Counted from the first letter of the stretch, positions 16,649 to 26,452 are shown. The stretch: DNA of 64,000 bases from an uncultured Desulfobulbus sp. (GCF_963664075.1 NZ_OY760916.1:4498710-4562709); one strand, 5' to 3'. The notes: generated from the letters alone by a model not told the origin. Translations and numbers: made by a program.

Positions 16649-18661
16649 TTATTTTTCAAACTTAACCAGCACCTGATCCGCTTCAACTGCCTGCCCACTT
16701 TCAACACAGACCTCTGCAACCACGCCGTCAATGGGTGATCCGACTCCGCTTTCCATCTTCATGGACTCGAGGATCACCAGGTTCTGACCACGGAAGACCC
16801 GGTCTCCCTTCTGAACCAGAGCGTCCACCACCAGGCCGGGCATGGGGCAGAGCAGGACATTGTTCTGGGTTGTGGACGCCTTGTGCGGCATGAAGCTCAT
16901 CATAGCCCACTCTTTGGGCGAGTAGACCTCAAAAAGCCGCGACATGCCGTTGAAGGACACCCAAAGAAAAGATGCATCCAACTGAATCCGGAACCGGTAC
17001 ACCTGGCCGTTGATCACCAGCTTCAATCGACGGCGGAAAAACTCAAAGTGGGGGATTTCAACCTCATAGAGGTTGCCGTCCACACGAATTGAGCAGCTGC
17101 TGCCTGAGATCGGAGGCTGTTCAAGGACAACATCGAAGTTGTCTTCCTCACAGCGGACCATGTATTCGGGGCCCCGTGCCGGCTTGCGCACGCCACCAAT
17201 ATTGGAGACCATGTGACGCATGGATTCGCGGACAGCAACTTCGCGGGTATGGTAGGTTAACCCGGCAACCAAAGCCGCCAGACGCATGGAATGGACAGCG
17301 GGCGAGCGTTTGGAGACTCCCCCGTCAAAATGCTGCTCAATAAAGCTGGTGGACATGTTGCCTTCGGCAAACTCCGGCAAACAGAGCACACTGGTGGCAA
17401 AGTCGATATTGGTGGACACGCCTTCAATGTGATAGCCATTGAGCGCCTCGATCAGGCTGCGGCGGGCATCTTCACGGGTCTTGCCGTGGCAAATGACTTT
17501 GGCCAGCATAGAGTCGTAATAGACATCAATCTTTGAGCCGATGTTGACGCCGGAGTCAACCCGGGTTCCGGTACCGCGCGGTGCGTAGTAGCGGGTGATC
17601 ATGCCGGTTGAGGGGATGAACCCTCTGCCCGGATCTTCAGCGCAGATGCGTGCCTCGATGGCCCAGCCGTTAAAGCGGATGTTTTCCTGCTTGAAGGGCA
17701 GAATCTCGCCGCTGGCGATGCGCAGCTGCCACTCAACCAGGTCCAGCCCTGTGACCATCTCCGTCACAGGATGCTCAACCTGAAGGCGAGTGTTCATCTC
17801 CAGAAAATAAAAATTCTGTTGGCTGTCGAGGACGAATTCCACGGTCCCGGCGTTGTAGTATCCGGCCTTGCGGGCAAGGTCACAGGCGGCCTGGCCCATG
17901 CGCTCGCGCAGCTGCGGGGAGACCGCAGGTGAGGGGGATTCTTCGATGACCTTCTGGTAGCGGCGCTGAATGGAACATTCACGTTCACCCAGATGGACCA
18001 CATTGCCGTGGCTGTCCGCCAGGACCTGGATCTCAATATGGCGCGGTTGTTCGATATAACGCTCAACAAAGACGCGGGTATCGTTAAAGGCCTTCTGGGT
18101 CTCTTTGCGGCTAGCGGCCAGGGCCTCTTTCATGTCCTCTGCTTTACGGACAATGCGCATGCCCTTGCCACCGCCACCAGCAGCGGGTTTGAGCAGAATG
18201 GGGTAGCCGATTTCGTCGGCCAGTCTGATGGCCTCTTCCTCGTCCTTGACCGCATCGATGTGGCCGGGAATGACGGGAACGCCAGCGTTCTTGGCCAGTT
18301 CCTTGGAGGTGATCTTATCCCCCATGACATCAATGGCATCGGCTGAAGGGCCAATCAGAACCAGGCCCGCCTTCTCGATGGCCTTGGCAAAGTCGGCCTT
18401 TTCCGAAAGGAAACCGTAGCCGGGGTGAATGGCCTGGGCACCGGTCTGTTTGGCGGCAGCGATGATTTTATCGATATCCAAATAGGATTGCTGCGACTGG
18501 GATGGACCGATATGGACCGCTTCGTCGGCCAGGTGGCGGTGGAGACTGCGGCTGTCTGCGTCGGAGTAGACAGCAACCGTATTGATCCCCATGCGGTTGC
18601 AGGTCCGGATAATGCGAATAGCGATTTCGCCACGGTTGGCGATGAGAATTTTATCAAACAT
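16649..18661 (-). CDS. acyl-CoA carboxylase alpha subunit (biotin carboxylase + biotin carrier)
   Basis: A 670-residue protein. Residues 1-450 are biotin carboxylase (FDKILIANRGEIAIRIIRTC, KPAAGGGGKGMRIV, RHIEIQVLADSHGNVVHLGE, FLEMNTRLQVEHPVTEM). A linker domain follows. The last 80 residues are the biotin carrier with the lysine in ILESMKMESG (serine where alanine is usual). It charges biotin with bicarbonate, or accepts CO2 from the substrate in the reverse direction. It lies 8 nt after the carboxyltransferase gene. Propionyl-CoA/methylmalonyl-CoA is the most likely substrate in this type of organism, but this is inference. Confidence 0.9.
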   Translation of the reverse strand: MFDKILIANRGEIAIRIIRTCNRMGINTVAVYSDADSRSLHRHLADEAVHIGPSQSQQSYLDIDKIIAAAKQTGAQAIHPGYGFLSEKADFAKAIEKAGLVLIGPSADAIDVMGDKITSKELAKNAGVPVIPGHIDAVKDEEEAIRLADEIGYPILLKPAAGGGGKGMRIVRKAEDMKEALAASRKETQKAFNDTRVFVERYIEQPRHIEIQVLADSHGNVVHLGERECSIQRRYQKVIEESPSPAVSPQLRERMGQAACDLARKAGYYNAGTVEFVLDSQQNFYFLEMNTRLQVEHPVTEMVTGLDLVEWQLRIASGEILPFKQENIRFNGWAIEARICAEDPGRGFIPSTGMITRYYAPRGTGTRVDSGVNIGSKIDVYYDSMLAKVICHGKTREDARRSLIEALNGYHIEGVSTNIDFATSVLCLPEFAEGNMSTSFIEQHFDGGVSKRSPAVHSMRLAALVAGLTYHTREVAVRESMRHMVSNIGGVRKPARGPEYMVRCEEDNFDVVLEQPPISGSSCSIRVDGNLYEVEIPHFEFFRRRLKLVINGQVYRFRIQLDASFLWVSFNGMSRLFEVYSPKEWAMMSFMPHKASTTQNNVLLCPMPGLVVDALVQKGDRVFRGQNLVILESMKMESGVGSPIDGVVAEVCVESGQAVEADQVLVKFEK

Positions 18662-18669
18662 ATCCTACC

Positions 18670-20223
18670 TCACAGGGGAATATTTCCGTGTTTACGATCC
18701 GGGCCTTGGACTTTTTTGGAATCCAGCATCTGCAGGGTACGAATGAGATGCGAGCGGGTGTCCCGGGGGAAGATAACATCGTCGATATAGCCCCGTTTGG
18801 CTGCCAGGAAGGGGTTGGCAAAGGTCTGCTTGTACTCTTCCATCTTTTCGTTGAGCACGGTCTCCGGATCATCGGCCGCCGCGATCTCTTTTCTGTGGAT
18901 AACCTCAGCCGCCCCTTTGGGGCCCATGACCGCGATTTCGGCGGTGGGCCAGGCGTAGTTGACATCGCAGTGGATGTGCTTGGAGTTCATTACCAGATAG
19001 GCACCGCCATAGGCCTTACGGATGATGACTGAGATACGGGGTACCGTGGCCTCGGTGAAGGCATAGAGCAGTTTTGCGCCGTGGCGAATGATGCCGCCGT
19101 GCTCCTGATCCGGGCCGGGCATGAAGCCGGGGACGTCGACCAGGGTGATCAGGGGGATGTTAAAGGCATCGCAGAAGCGGACGAAACGTCCTGCTTTGTA
19201 GGATGCATCGTTATCGAGAACCCCGGCCAGGACCGCTGGCTGATTGGCCACCAGGCCGACCGTCTGGCCCCCCAGGCGGCCAAAACCGCAGATAATGTTG
19301 CGGGCAAAACCGGCATGTACCTCCATGAACTCTGCCCCATCAAGGATAGAGTGGATCAGGACGTTCATGTCGTAGGACTGAGTAGGATTACTGGGTACCA
19401 GAAAGTCCAAGGCAGGATCGGTACGATCGGGTGCATCGCTGAGGTCAAGGATGGGAGCCCGCAGTTTATTGTTTGAAGGCAGATAGCTGATCAACCGGCG
19501 TACCTCGCGCAGGGCCAGGACATCGTTATGTACCGTGAAGTGAGCCACGCCGCTTTTGGACGCATGGACACTGGCACCGCCGAGGTCCTCGGAGGTGATT
19601 TCTTGATGGGTCACGGTCTTGACCACGCTGGGGCCGGTAACGAACATATAGGAGGAGTCCTCCACCATGAAAACGAAATCGGTAATGGAGGGGCTGTAGA
19701 CCGCGCCACCGGCACAGGGACCCATGATGCAGGAGATCTGCGGGATCACCCCGGAAGAGCGGACGTTGCGATGAAAGATTTCACCGTAAGAGCCCAGAGC
19801 ATCGACACCTTCTTGAATACGGGCACCGCCCGAGTCGCTGAGTCCAATGATGGGCGCCCCCACCTTCATGGCTAGGTCCATGACCTTGCATATTTTCTGG
19901 GCATGGGCCTCGCCCAGGGATCCGCCGAGGACCGTGAAATCCTGGCTGAAAACAAAAACCTCGCGGCCATCAATGGAGCCATGCCCCGTAACGACGCCGT
20001 CACCAAGGTAACTCTTTTCCCCGCCAAGACTGGAACCCCGACTGATCTTGAGTACGTCGAACTCTTCAAAAGATCCATCGTCAAGCAGCAGGTTCAAGCG
20101 TTCCCTGGCGGTCAGCTTGCCTTTCTTGTGCTGCATTTCCAGTTGTTTCTCCCCGCCAGCGGAAACGGATTCCGCCCGTAGCCGCTCTAGGGTTTCCAAG
20201 GTTGCCTGGTATTGTGTATCCAT
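18670..20223 (-). CDS. acyl-CoA carboxyltransferase (propionyl-CoA carboxylase beta / methylmalonyl-CoA decarboxylase alpha type)
   Basis: A 517-residue carboxyltransferase. The two crotonase-type halves carry [61 protein letters not shown] and [14 protein letters not shown]. Length and motifs fit PccB/MmdA. It transfers the carboxyl group between biotin and an acyl-CoA. It is the first gene of a two-gene operon with the biotin carboxylase; oadB/oadG lie upstream behind a terminator, so a functional sodium-pump link is possible but not required. Confidence 0.9.
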   Translation of the reverse strand: MDTQYQATLETLERLRAESVSAGGEKQLEMQHKKGKLTARERLNLLLDDGSFEEFDVLKISRGSSLGGEKSYLGDGVVTGHGSIDGREVFVFSQDFTVLGGSLGEAHAQKICKVMDLAMKVGAPIIGLSDSGGARIQEGVDALGSYGEIFHRNVRSSGVIPQISCIMGPCAGGAVYSPSITDFVFMVEDSSYMFVTGPSVVKTVTHQEITSEDLGGASVHASKSGVAHFTVHNDVLALREVRRLISYLPSNNKLRAPILDLSDAPDRTDPALDFLVPSNPTQSYDMNVLIHSILDGAEFMEVHAGFARNIICGFGRLGGQTVGLVANQPAVLAGVLDNDASYKAGRFVRFCDAFNIPLITLVDVPGFMPGPDQEHGGIIRHGAKLLYAFTEATVPRISVIIRKAYGGAYLVMNSKHIHCDVNYAWPTAEIAVMGPKGAAEVIHRKEIAAADDPETVLNEKMEEYKQTFANPFLAAKRGYIDDVIFPRDTRSHLIRTLQMLDSKKVQGPDRKHGNIPL

Positions 20224-20306
20224 ATGATCCCATTACCTGGTGGCGGAATCTTCCCGTGCCTTAGCAAAGAGACCGGTCAGATTCACTGGTTTATGTCTGT
20301 TGGGTG

Positions 20307-20455
20307 TCTTGAAGAATGAGATTTTCAATCAAGCTCAAGGCGCGCGCAAAATTTTACCGTAGGCAGAGGTATGACCCTCCAAGGATAAAATTTTGAGAGT
20401 GACGAGCTACGCGTCAGACTCCGTGAGAGTGGAAGAAAAAGCAATTTGTCAAGAT
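20307..20455 (+). repeat. dispersed repeat, copy B, in the carboxylase leader
   Basis: A 149-bp segment bounded by TCTTGA and TCAAGA and colinear with copy A in the cobalamin riboswitch, here on the opposite strand. Shared blocks include TCAATCAAGCTCAAGG, AAAATTTTACC, GTAGGCAGAGGTATG, AAAATTTT and AGAAAAAGCAATT. It begins 84 bp upstream of the carboxyltransferase start. The rest of 20224-20640 holds no gene I can see. Confidence 0.75.
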
Positions 20456-20645
20456 ACCCTGTAGTCCGTCGAACTCAGGCCCGACGGATAGAGTCGGTAG
20501 TCGATTTCCCCGGTTGGATCACCGTACTTGCTTTGCATTTCTGTCAGCGCACGGTGTTGAAACGGGCTGGTTCCTCGTGTTGAGTTGGGGCGCCCGCAGG
20601 TCATAATATAATTAATCTAGCACAGATGGAAAGGGGCCGTCTCTA

Positions 20646-20690
20646 AAAAAAAGAAAGACTGGCAGGAGTGATTCCTGCCAGTCTTTTAGG
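20646..20690 (-). terminator. strong terminator after oadB
   Basis: On the minus strand AAGACTGGCAGGA pairs with TCCTGCCAGTCTT around a 5-nt loop and is followed by TCTTTTTTTT. It separates oadGB from the carboxylase operon. Confidence 0.93.
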
Positions 20691-20784
20691 AAAGGCGAAA
20701 AAATTAGGGGATAGATAATACTCTGCTCCCTAAAAAAATGTAGGTATGGGTATGAAGTCGGCGGCAACTGGGCTCGCAGGCCCC

Positions 20785-21912
20785 TTACCCCATAAGAAAA
20801 CTCCACAAAATACCCGCACACACCGCTGAGCCTATAACGCCTGAGGAGTTGCAGGCCATGGCGTGCATCAGGAGATAATTGTTGGGATCGGCTTTGAGTC
20901 CCATAAGGTGGACCTCACGGGCAGAGCCGGGGACAGCGGAAACCCCGGAAGCTCCCAACAGCGGGTTGATTTTTTGTTTGAGAAAGAGATTCATGAATTT
21001 AGCAAACAACAGACCCGACGAGGTGGCGATGCTGAAGGCGACGGCTCCAAGGGCAAAGATACCCACGGATTTGGCGTTGAGAAAGACATCGCCTTGGGTA
21101 GAGGCACCCACAGTCAGGCCCACCAGAATGGTTGCCGTATCGATGATTGCAGTACGGGCGGTGTTGGCCAATCGGTCAACCACACCGCTCTCTTTCATGA
21201 TATTACCAAAGAAAAAGGGCCCGAGCAGGGGGATAGAGGCCGGGGCGAGAAAGGTACAGAGAATCATGCCGACAACCGGGAAGATGATCAGCTCTTTTTT
21301 CGAGACCTCGCGCATCTCAGGCATGCGGATTTTCATATCCTCCTTACTGACCAAAAGCTTCATGATCGGCGGCTGAATAATTGGAATCAGCGCCATGTAG
21401 GAGTAGGCAGCGATGGCGACCGGGCCAATGAGATGCGGTGCCAGTTTAGCGGTTAAAAAGATTGAGGTCGGGCCATCAGCGCCACCGATAATGGCGATGG
21501 ATGAGGCTTCAAAGGGATCAAATCCCAGTGCCAGCGCACTGAGATAGGTAAAAAAGATACCCATCTGGGCGGCGGCACCCAACAACATCAGTTTAGGATT
21601 AGCCAGAAGGAAGGAAAAGTCGGTCATGGCCCCCAGGCCAAGGAAGATGATCGAGGGGTAGACACCGCTGGTTACTCCAAAATAGAGGTAATGGAGAACC
21701 GAGTTGGCCTCATAGATGCCGATGCCAAATCCTTTGAAAAAAGGAATGTTGCCAAGAATAACGCCAAAACCGATAGGAAGCAGCAAAAGCGGCTCGTATT
21801 TTTTGGCAATGGCCAGGTAGACGAGCAGTATACCCACCGCAATCATGATCAGATTGCGGTAATCGGCAAGGCCGAAACCTGTATTGTGTAAAAACTGTAG
21901 AAAAAGATCCAT
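20785..21912 (-). CDS. oadB: sodium-pump decarboxylase beta subunit
   Basis: A 375-residue integral membrane protein of the OadB/MmdB/GcdB family, with about nine to eleven membrane segments. The sodium/carboxybiotin region GGADGPTSIFLTAKLAP (about residues 143-159) and ILVGLTVGASTQGDVFLN are conserved. It couples decarboxylation of carboxybiotin to outward Na+ transport, or the reverse. A GGGGGA ribosome site precedes the ATG. oadG lies 35 bp upstream and a strong terminator follows. The carrier-protein partner is probably the biotin subunit at 16649-18661. Confidence 0.92.
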   Translation of the reverse strand: MDLFLQFLHNTGFGLADYRNLIMIAVGILLVYLAIAKKYEPLLLLPIGFGVILGNIPFFKGFGIGIYEANSVLHYLYFGVTSGVYPSIIFLGLGAMTDFSFLLANPKLMLLGAAAQMGIFFTYLSALALGFDPFEASSIAIIGGADGPTSIFLTAKLAPHLIGPVAIAAYSYMALIPIIQPPIMKLLVSKEDMKIRMPEMREVSKKELIIFPVVGMILCTFLAPASIPLLGPFFFGNIMKESGVVDRLANTARTAIIDTATILVGLTVGASTQGDVFLNAKSVGIFALGAVAFSIATSSGLLFAKFMNLFLKQKINPLLGASGVSAVPGSAREVHLMGLKADPNNYLLMHAMACNSSGVIGSAVCAGILWSFLMG

Positions 21913-21947
21913 GAATAGTCCCCCTTGGTACTAGATGGTGGTCGAAA

Positions 21948-22346
21948 TTAAGCTATAAAGCGAAAGATACCGTCTCCCAATGGCTGCAATTTGCCGGATT
22001 CGATCAAGGAACGAATGGACAGGTGGGGGTGGGGGACATGATATTTTTTCGCAAGGATATAGAGTTCGGCCAGTTCGAATTCAGGGTCCAACTCATCGAT
22101 CAGAGGTTGAAAACGGGTGATCGAAATAGTGATATCGGTGGGACTGTCAGGAAGCGGTGGAATAGCGGGCTTTTCTTCCTGAATAACGGCAACTTTGGCT
22201 CTGGGCGGTCGGTCAATTAAAGCGACCAGTTTATGCAATTGGGAAATAATAAAAGAAAGCAATGATAGCCCACTAAAAACGATACAGGCACCAGTCGCTG
22301 CAGCGACCCAGCCGTTGTGGTGTGAAATCGCTTCGAACCCGATCAA
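21948..22346 (-). CDS. OadG-like gamma subunit of the decarboxylase pump
   Basis: A 132-residue protein with one N-terminal membrane segment (about residues 12-40, WVAAATGACIVFSGLSLLSF) followed by a proline-rich stretch and a small soluble domain (ISITRFQPLIDELDPEFELA). This layout is that of the poorly conserved OadG family, which holds the complex together. The start is TTG at 22346 with AAGGAGG six bases upstream. It precedes oadB in the same transcript. The C-terminal 70 residues are longer than the usual acidic tail and I cannot assign them. Confidence 0.75.
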   Translation of the reverse strand: MIGFEAISHHNGWVAAATGACIVFSGLSLLSFIISQLHKLVALIDRPPRAKVAVIQEEKPAIPPLPDSPTDITISITRFQPLIDELDPEFELAELYILAKKYHVPHPHLSIRSLIESGKLQPLGDGIFRFIA

Positions 22347-22824
22347 TTGAAACCTCCTTCAGCCAAATATTTATTCTAGGTCTCAGCGAACGCCGAGAAA
22401 TTGAGAACACTGATGAGAATTCAGCACCCTCTAATTACACAAAATTGAGCTAAAGTCAAATTGTTAGTTATTGGTTTGCTTTTGATCTTTGCCAGATTCA
22501 TCCTTGCAATGTTCATCTTGAAAAAAACGATACTCCCGCTTGAGATGAATTGCCAAAACGGAGATAAAAGCTTCATTGCCGCTCACCAGTGGTACTCGTT
22601 TGTGCTAAAAAGTGATGCATATTCGATGGAGAATTGTCGAAAAACGGACGAGGTGGTCAACCATGTGAAGGATTATTGATTTTTTACAAAATCTCCGTTT
22701 TAACGTGGTAAACTGTAGGCAAGTTGTGGTACAGAAAACCACCCATCAGCAGAGGTGGGAACCAGGAGAATCCTGCTGTGGCAGAGTGTCAGTTATCCAT
22801 CCGTTTTCGTAAAGGAGAGAATGC
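22347..22824. other. intergenic region between oadG and the CBS gene
   Basis: A 478-bp spacer between divergent genes that must hold both promoters. A 72-residue plus-strand frame (22461-22679) has a TTG start with no ribosome site and no family resemblance, so I do not call it. A GGAG ribosome site (GTAAAGGAGAG, 22808-22818) belongs to the CBS gene. Confidence 0.6.
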
Positions 22825-23289
22825 ATGCAATTATTCGCCCGCGACATCATGACGAAAAATTTTGATACCATTTACATGGATGCTCCAGTGGAGCAGGCGA
22901 TTAAACGAATTCTCAGCGCCAAAGTCCGACCCACCGGGCATAAAACCGTCAGCCTCATGGTTGTCGATTATGATAACGGCCTGGTTGGTACCATCAGCAT
23001 GTATTACATTCTCTACCACCTGCGTCCCTCGTACCTGAATTACGGGGTGGAAGGGTATGATGTGAATTGGACCGGCGATCTTGACGAGTTCGTTGCCGAG
23101 CTCAAACACAAAAAGGTGGTGCACGTCATGAATGATAACCTCATGAGCGTAGCCCCGGATGAGCCGCTGATGTCGGTTCTGGATCGGTTGATTAAAAACA
23201 ACCTCCGCCGTATTTCAGTCGTGGATAACGGTCGTTTGGTTGGCGTTGTCTATATGTCTGATATTTTTTATCATCTTTTTGCGGAATAA
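22825..23289 (+). CDS. two-CBS-domain protein
   Basis: A 154-residue cytoplasmic protein made of a tandem CBS pair. CBS1 covers residues 5-70 (ARDIMTKNFDTIYMDAPVEQ, VDYDNGLVGTISMYYILYHL). CBS2 covers about 95-154 (HVMNDNLMSVAPDEPLMSVL, NLRRISVVDNGRLVGVVYMS). Such pairs bind adenine nucleotides or SAM and act as energy sensors or partners of other proteins. It is a monocistronic gene with a strong ribosome site and a downstream terminator. The partner is not evident from context. Confidence 0.9.
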   Translation: MQLFARDIMTKNFDTIYMDAPVEQAIKRILSAKVRPTGHKTVSLMVVDYDNGLVGTISMYYILYHLRPSYLNYGVEGYDVNWTGDLDEFVAELKHKKVVHVMNDNLMSVAPDEPLMSVLDRLIKNNLRRISVVDNGRLVGVVYMSDIFYHLFAE

Positions 23290-23330
23290 GAACTGCCCAG
23301 TACTGATCATTTCCCCAAACACCGTTGATA

Positions 23331-23369
23331 AAAAAAGCCGAAGGCCATATGCTGGTTTTCGGCTTTTTT
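23331..23369. terminator. bidirectional terminator after the CBS gene
   Basis: AAAAAAGCCGAA and TTCGGCTTTTTT form a stem with A- and T-runs that can stop transcription from either side. Confidence 0.92.
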
Positions 23370-23402
23370 GTATGACGACCCCTGTAATTCAGCTAGTCTA
23401 TT

Positions 23403-23484
23403 TGTCGCGGGCAAGGCCCGCCTCCTTGTATCTACAAATTCGAGGATAACTGAGGGGCTGTAGAAGCGGGCCTTGCCCGCGACA
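23403..23484. repeat. REP doublet (REPIN-like)
   Basis: TGTCGCGGGCAAGGCCCGC (23403-23421) recurs as its perfect reverse complement at 23466-23484. Each arm is itself palindromic (GCGGGC-AAG-GCCCGC). This is the arrangement of a REPIN. A degenerate relative is seen near 53.74 kb. Confidence 0.88.
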
Positions 23485-23559
23485 GAGGGCCACAATTTAC
23501 CGAAACATCATTGGTTTGCAGCTGATATTTATTGAGCTCACCGTTGTTACAGTGTCAGC

Positions 23560-23910
23560 TTAAAAATTAAAGACCTTGGCTTCGGCGGCCATATCGATCA
23601 GGTGCGGGCCGCCATCAAGGGCCATGTTAGTGTGGAATTGAGCCTCATCAAGCTGGCGATTTTTAGCGCAGGGGGTACAGATACCTGTCTGCACTTCGTT
23701 TTCCACCAGGTAGGGCAGGTAATCGTTGACGCAGTCGCCGGTCACGGTTTTTTCACTCCCGTCTTTGTCTTTCATGGCCCAGTCAACACCGCTGTCGATG
23801 AAGAAGAGGTTGACGGTATGGCCCTTGGAATGAGCAATTTTAGCGAACTGAAAGCAGCGTGTTGCTTTCTCGAAATGGTTATCCCGTAATACAAAAAGAA
23901 AATTTGCCAT
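23560..23910 (-). CDS. DsrE/DsrF-like sulfur-relay family protein
   Basis: A 116-residue DsrE-fold protein (MANFLFVLRDNHFEKATRCF, VNLFFIDSGVDWAMKDK, GICTPCAKNRQLDE). The two cysteines in ICTPC lie where DsrE-type proteins often carry sulfur-binding residues, so persulfide binding is possible. The gene stands alone, not in a dsr operon. A GGAGGAGA ribosome site precedes the ATG. Function in sulfur trafficking is an inference from the fold. Confidence 0.82.
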   Translation of the reverse strand: MANFLFVLRDNHFEKATRCFQFAKIAHSKGHTVNLFFIDSGVDWAMKDKDGSEKTVTGDCVNDYLPYLVENEVQTGICTPCAKNRQLDEAQFHTNMALDGGPHLIDMAAEAKVFNF

Positions 23911-24071
23911 GCTGATATCTCCTCCTGATCATTGGAACTTTTAAAATGGGCGGGCAGAGAGCGACTTACCTGTCCGTAATGATATTCACGGAAATTTCCG
24001 TTTTAAATGGTCGATCATAACCAGGAATGTTCCTCCTCGGCAACGGGAAAAAATATAAGAAGAACAAAGCG

Positions 24072-25052
24072 ATGAGTAATAAAGACCACATTGAAGGACA
24101 GCAGGCTGCCTCGGATCTCACACCTCCTTGGTGGTTGCGCAGCCCCCATCTGCAGACCCTCTGGCCCAAGTTTTTTCGCCATCAGCCACAGCTGGAATTG
24201 CGGGAAGAGCGGCTGGAGCTCGCTGATGGAGATTTTATCGATCTCGCCTGGGTGGAAAAAGCCCAAGGCCCTATTGTCCTTATGTTGCATGGCTTGGAAG
24301 GGAATCTGCGCTCCCATTACGCGCGTCCGGTTCTCTCCACTCTGGCTCAGTCTGGGTTTCAGCCTGTCTTTATGTTTCTTCGGGGCTGCAGTCATGAACC
24401 CAATCGCTTATCCCGCACCTACCACTCCGGTGCGGCAGAGGATCTGGCCGAAGTGCTTGCGCTGTTGGCAGCAGACGGGCGTGCGGTTTCGGCAGCTTTG
24501 GGATTTTCTCTGGGCGGGAATCTTCTGCTTCGTTATTTGGGGCTGTACGGAGACAAGGCCCTTGTCCAGACGGCCATGGCTGTCTCGGTCCCCTTTGTCC
24601 TGGCAGATGCGGCCAGGCGCTTGGAAAAAGGGCCATCGCGCATCTATCAGCGCTACCTGATGAACAAGCTCAAGCGTTCCTACCTGCGCAAGTTTGCCCA
24701 GACGCCCTCGCCTATCAAGGTCGACCTGGATCACATTCGTACCCTCTGGCAGTATGACGAACAGATAACTGCACCCCTCAACGGCTTTGCCGGTGCTGAT
24801 GCCTACTATCAGCAGTGCAGCTCCATTCACTATCTCAAAGGCATTACCGTGCCGACCCTGATTTTACACAGCCAGGATGATCCCTTCATGTATCCGCATA
24901 ATGTGCCGAGGCAGGAACAGGTGGGGCCGGGGGTGGAGTTAGCCATACAGCAGTATGGGGGGCATGTCGGTTTTATAGAGGGGGCACGACCGGGAGCAAG
25001 GGAGTGTTTGATTGATCGGTTGGCTCCGGTGTTTTTTCGGAAACATTTGTGA
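24072..25052 (+). CDS. YheT-like alpha/beta hydrolase
   Basis: A 326-residue hydrolase of the YheT/ABHD1-3 family. Seen are WWLRSPHLQTLWPKFFR (family N-terminus), DFIDLAWV, IVLMLHGLEGNLRSHYARPV (oxyanion region), FLRGCSHEPNRLSRTYHSG and the nucleophile elbow ALGFSLGGNLLLRYLG. The catalytic aspartate and histidine are probably in LHSQDDPF and GGHVGFIEG. I use the ATG at 24072; an upstream ATG at 24027 is in frame but with a ribosome site almost touching it. Substrate unknown; esterase or lipase activity is likely. Confidence 0.9.
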   Translation: MSNKDHIEGQQAASDLTPPWWLRSPHLQTLWPKFFRHQPQLELREERLELADGDFIDLAWVEKAQGPIVLMLHGLEGNLRSHYARPVLSTLAQSGFQPVFMFLRGCSHEPNRLSRTYHSGAAEDLAEVLALLAADGRAVSAALGFSLGGNLLLRYLGLYGDKALVQTAMAVSVPFVLADAARRLEKGPSRIYQRYLMNKLKRSYLRKFAQTPSPIKVDLDHIRTLWQYDEQITAPLNGFAGADAYYQQCSSIHYLKGITVPTLILHSQDDPFMYPHNVPRQEQVGPGVELAIQQYGGHVGFIEGARPGARECLIDRLAPVFFRKHL

Positions 25053-25099
25053 TGATTGGCAGGGGGTACTTGGATTTGAGCACGGTCGTGGGGGGGCGC

Positions 25100-25360
25100 G
25101 TCGCAGGTGTTTACTTTGGGTCTCCTCGCCGGAGGGGCACCCTTTTCTTTGCTTGCCCAAAGAAAAGGGCGAAAAGAAAGGGCAGCCGCGCCGCTGAGAA
25201 AACCCCGGGTGGTAGGGCTTGCAACCGGCGGGAGTACAAACTCGCTGGTAAGCGATCGCGGGGCACCGAATCTGCGGTGTTATCGGCCTGCTTACGTACA
25301 GCTGTACGCTGCACTGGCCGATGCCTAGCATCTCCGGCACCCCGCAACCGCTTACAGTTT
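25100..25360. repeat. repeat containing a CTTTTCTTTGC palindrome
   Basis: CCCTTTTCTTTG-CTTGC-CCAAAGAAAAGGG (25139-25168) is a palindrome of a type that recurs widely in proteobacterial genomes and is followed here by a GC-rich tail containing GTACAGCTGTAC. Overlapping frames exist on both strands but their products are low-complexity, so I treat the whole stretch as non-coding repeat. It fills most of the 430-bp gap 25053-25482. Confidence 0.6.
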
Positions 25361-25482
25361 CGATGAAACGATTTTTTTTCAGGGAGTACCCTCTGATCGC
25401 TTAAACCCGCTGTACTCCAATAGTTAATCTCTTCTTACTTGTTTGCCTAAATCCCCGGCTCTACCACGCTGAGAGGACATGC

Positions 25483-25941
25483 CTATTTTTCGTCAATGGC
25501 AACCTTGACGATGACTTTATGGATGATGCCCGAAGAAAACATCGCCATATGTGCATCCTCAGGGAAGAAAATCGCATAATAATTTGGAGGAACAGCAAAC
25601 CAGCCATCTGGTTTATCGGTAAAATTTTGCGCATCACTTTCTTCGTCAAAATCATCTGCTGGATTGGTGCAGAGGGCCTTGGGCTTCCACCCCATTTCGT
25701 CTGTTCCAGAGAGGACAAGCTGGATATCGACATACTTGCGATGTACCTCCAGGAGTCCTGCTTCTTTCGCTGTCTCGCCAAGCTCATTCACAATGATGGC
25801 AAAAATTCGATCCTCGTCAATTTCATATTTTCCAGTGGCTAAATTGCTCAAATCTTTTCGAGAGAGAAAGCCAAATGCTTTTTCAAAACCACTGTTTAAA
25901 CCGTAATAGGAAGGCAAATTTTCAAGAGAATCAAGAATCAT
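25483..25941 (-). CDS. YhcH/YjgK/YiaL family protein
   Basis: A 152-residue cupin-like protein of the YhcH/EbgC family. Key parts are MILDSLENLPSYYGLNSGFE, GKYEIDEDRIFAIIVNE, EVHRKYVDIQLVLSGTDEMG (metal-site histidine and family motif) and FAVPPNYYAIFFPEDAHM. Members are proposed to handle sugar anomers or sialic-acid-type compounds. I chose the ATG at 25941 because homology begins there. No sugar genes lie nearby, so the role is unclear. Confidence 0.88.
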   Translation of the reverse strand: MILDSLENLPSYYGLNSGFEKAFGFLSRKDLSNLATGKYEIDEDRIFAIIVNELGETAKEAGLLEVHRKYVDIQLVLSGTDEMGWKPKALCTNPADDFDEESDAQNFTDKPDGWFAVPPNYYAIFFPEDAHMAMFSSGIIHKVIVKVAIDEK

Positions 25942-26139
25942 AGGTATTAGTTGGTAAAGATGTTGAACGCCTTGTTCAGTTGCGGCTAGGGGAAACAGAA
26001 TTCTCAAGCAGCCCAAGGTTGTTAAGCCGATACGGTTGTGTAATTATTGAGCCCACCCACCCCTGGAGTCGATTCTAAACAAAATGTCGGGGGGAGCATC
26101 CGCTCTTTATGGCAGAGAGATCTGCAACAAGCTTCAAGT

Positions 26140-26300
26140 TCTGATTAGAGATCCCTCACATTCGTTCGGGGATGACAGAGACTGGAAGTGTTGAGCTCTG
26201 GCATGGGCAATATTGTTGTCCTATCAGACAACCAGAGCGTGCCCCTTTTAAGCAAAGGATTCCGGCATCCGTCATTTCGACCAAAGGGAGAAGTCTCAGC
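26140..26300. repeat. dispersed repeat with ATTCGTTCGGGGATGACAG motif
   Basis: The segment joins CACATTCGTTCGGGGATGACAG-like sequence (from 26158) with TCATTTCGACCAAAGGGAG (from about 26271), both of the sort that recur between genes in many genomes. A related ATTCGTTCGGGATG string occurs at about 51727. The gap 25942-26452 otherwise holds no supportable gene; a 103-residue minus frame across it is made of these repeats. Confidence 0.5.
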
Positions 26301-26452
26301 ACTATTCAGTCTCGCATTCAGATATTCCATAAGCTTCGGATGCTCCCAATAGAAGTTCTCTAGCTCTCCTGAGTTTTTCTGCACGATATAGTTAAAAATC
26401 AAAAATAGACTTGATCCCTTTGCGCTGTAAGTATCAGATGCTCCAGTTGCAA

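Noticed and set aside
22461-22679. 72-residue hydrophobic reading frame upstream of the CBS gene
   Set aside because: TTG start, no ribosome site, no recognisable family, lies in a promoter region.
25049-25366. Overlapping frames on both strands
   Set aside because: They are generated by a palindromic repeat; products are basic and low-complexity.
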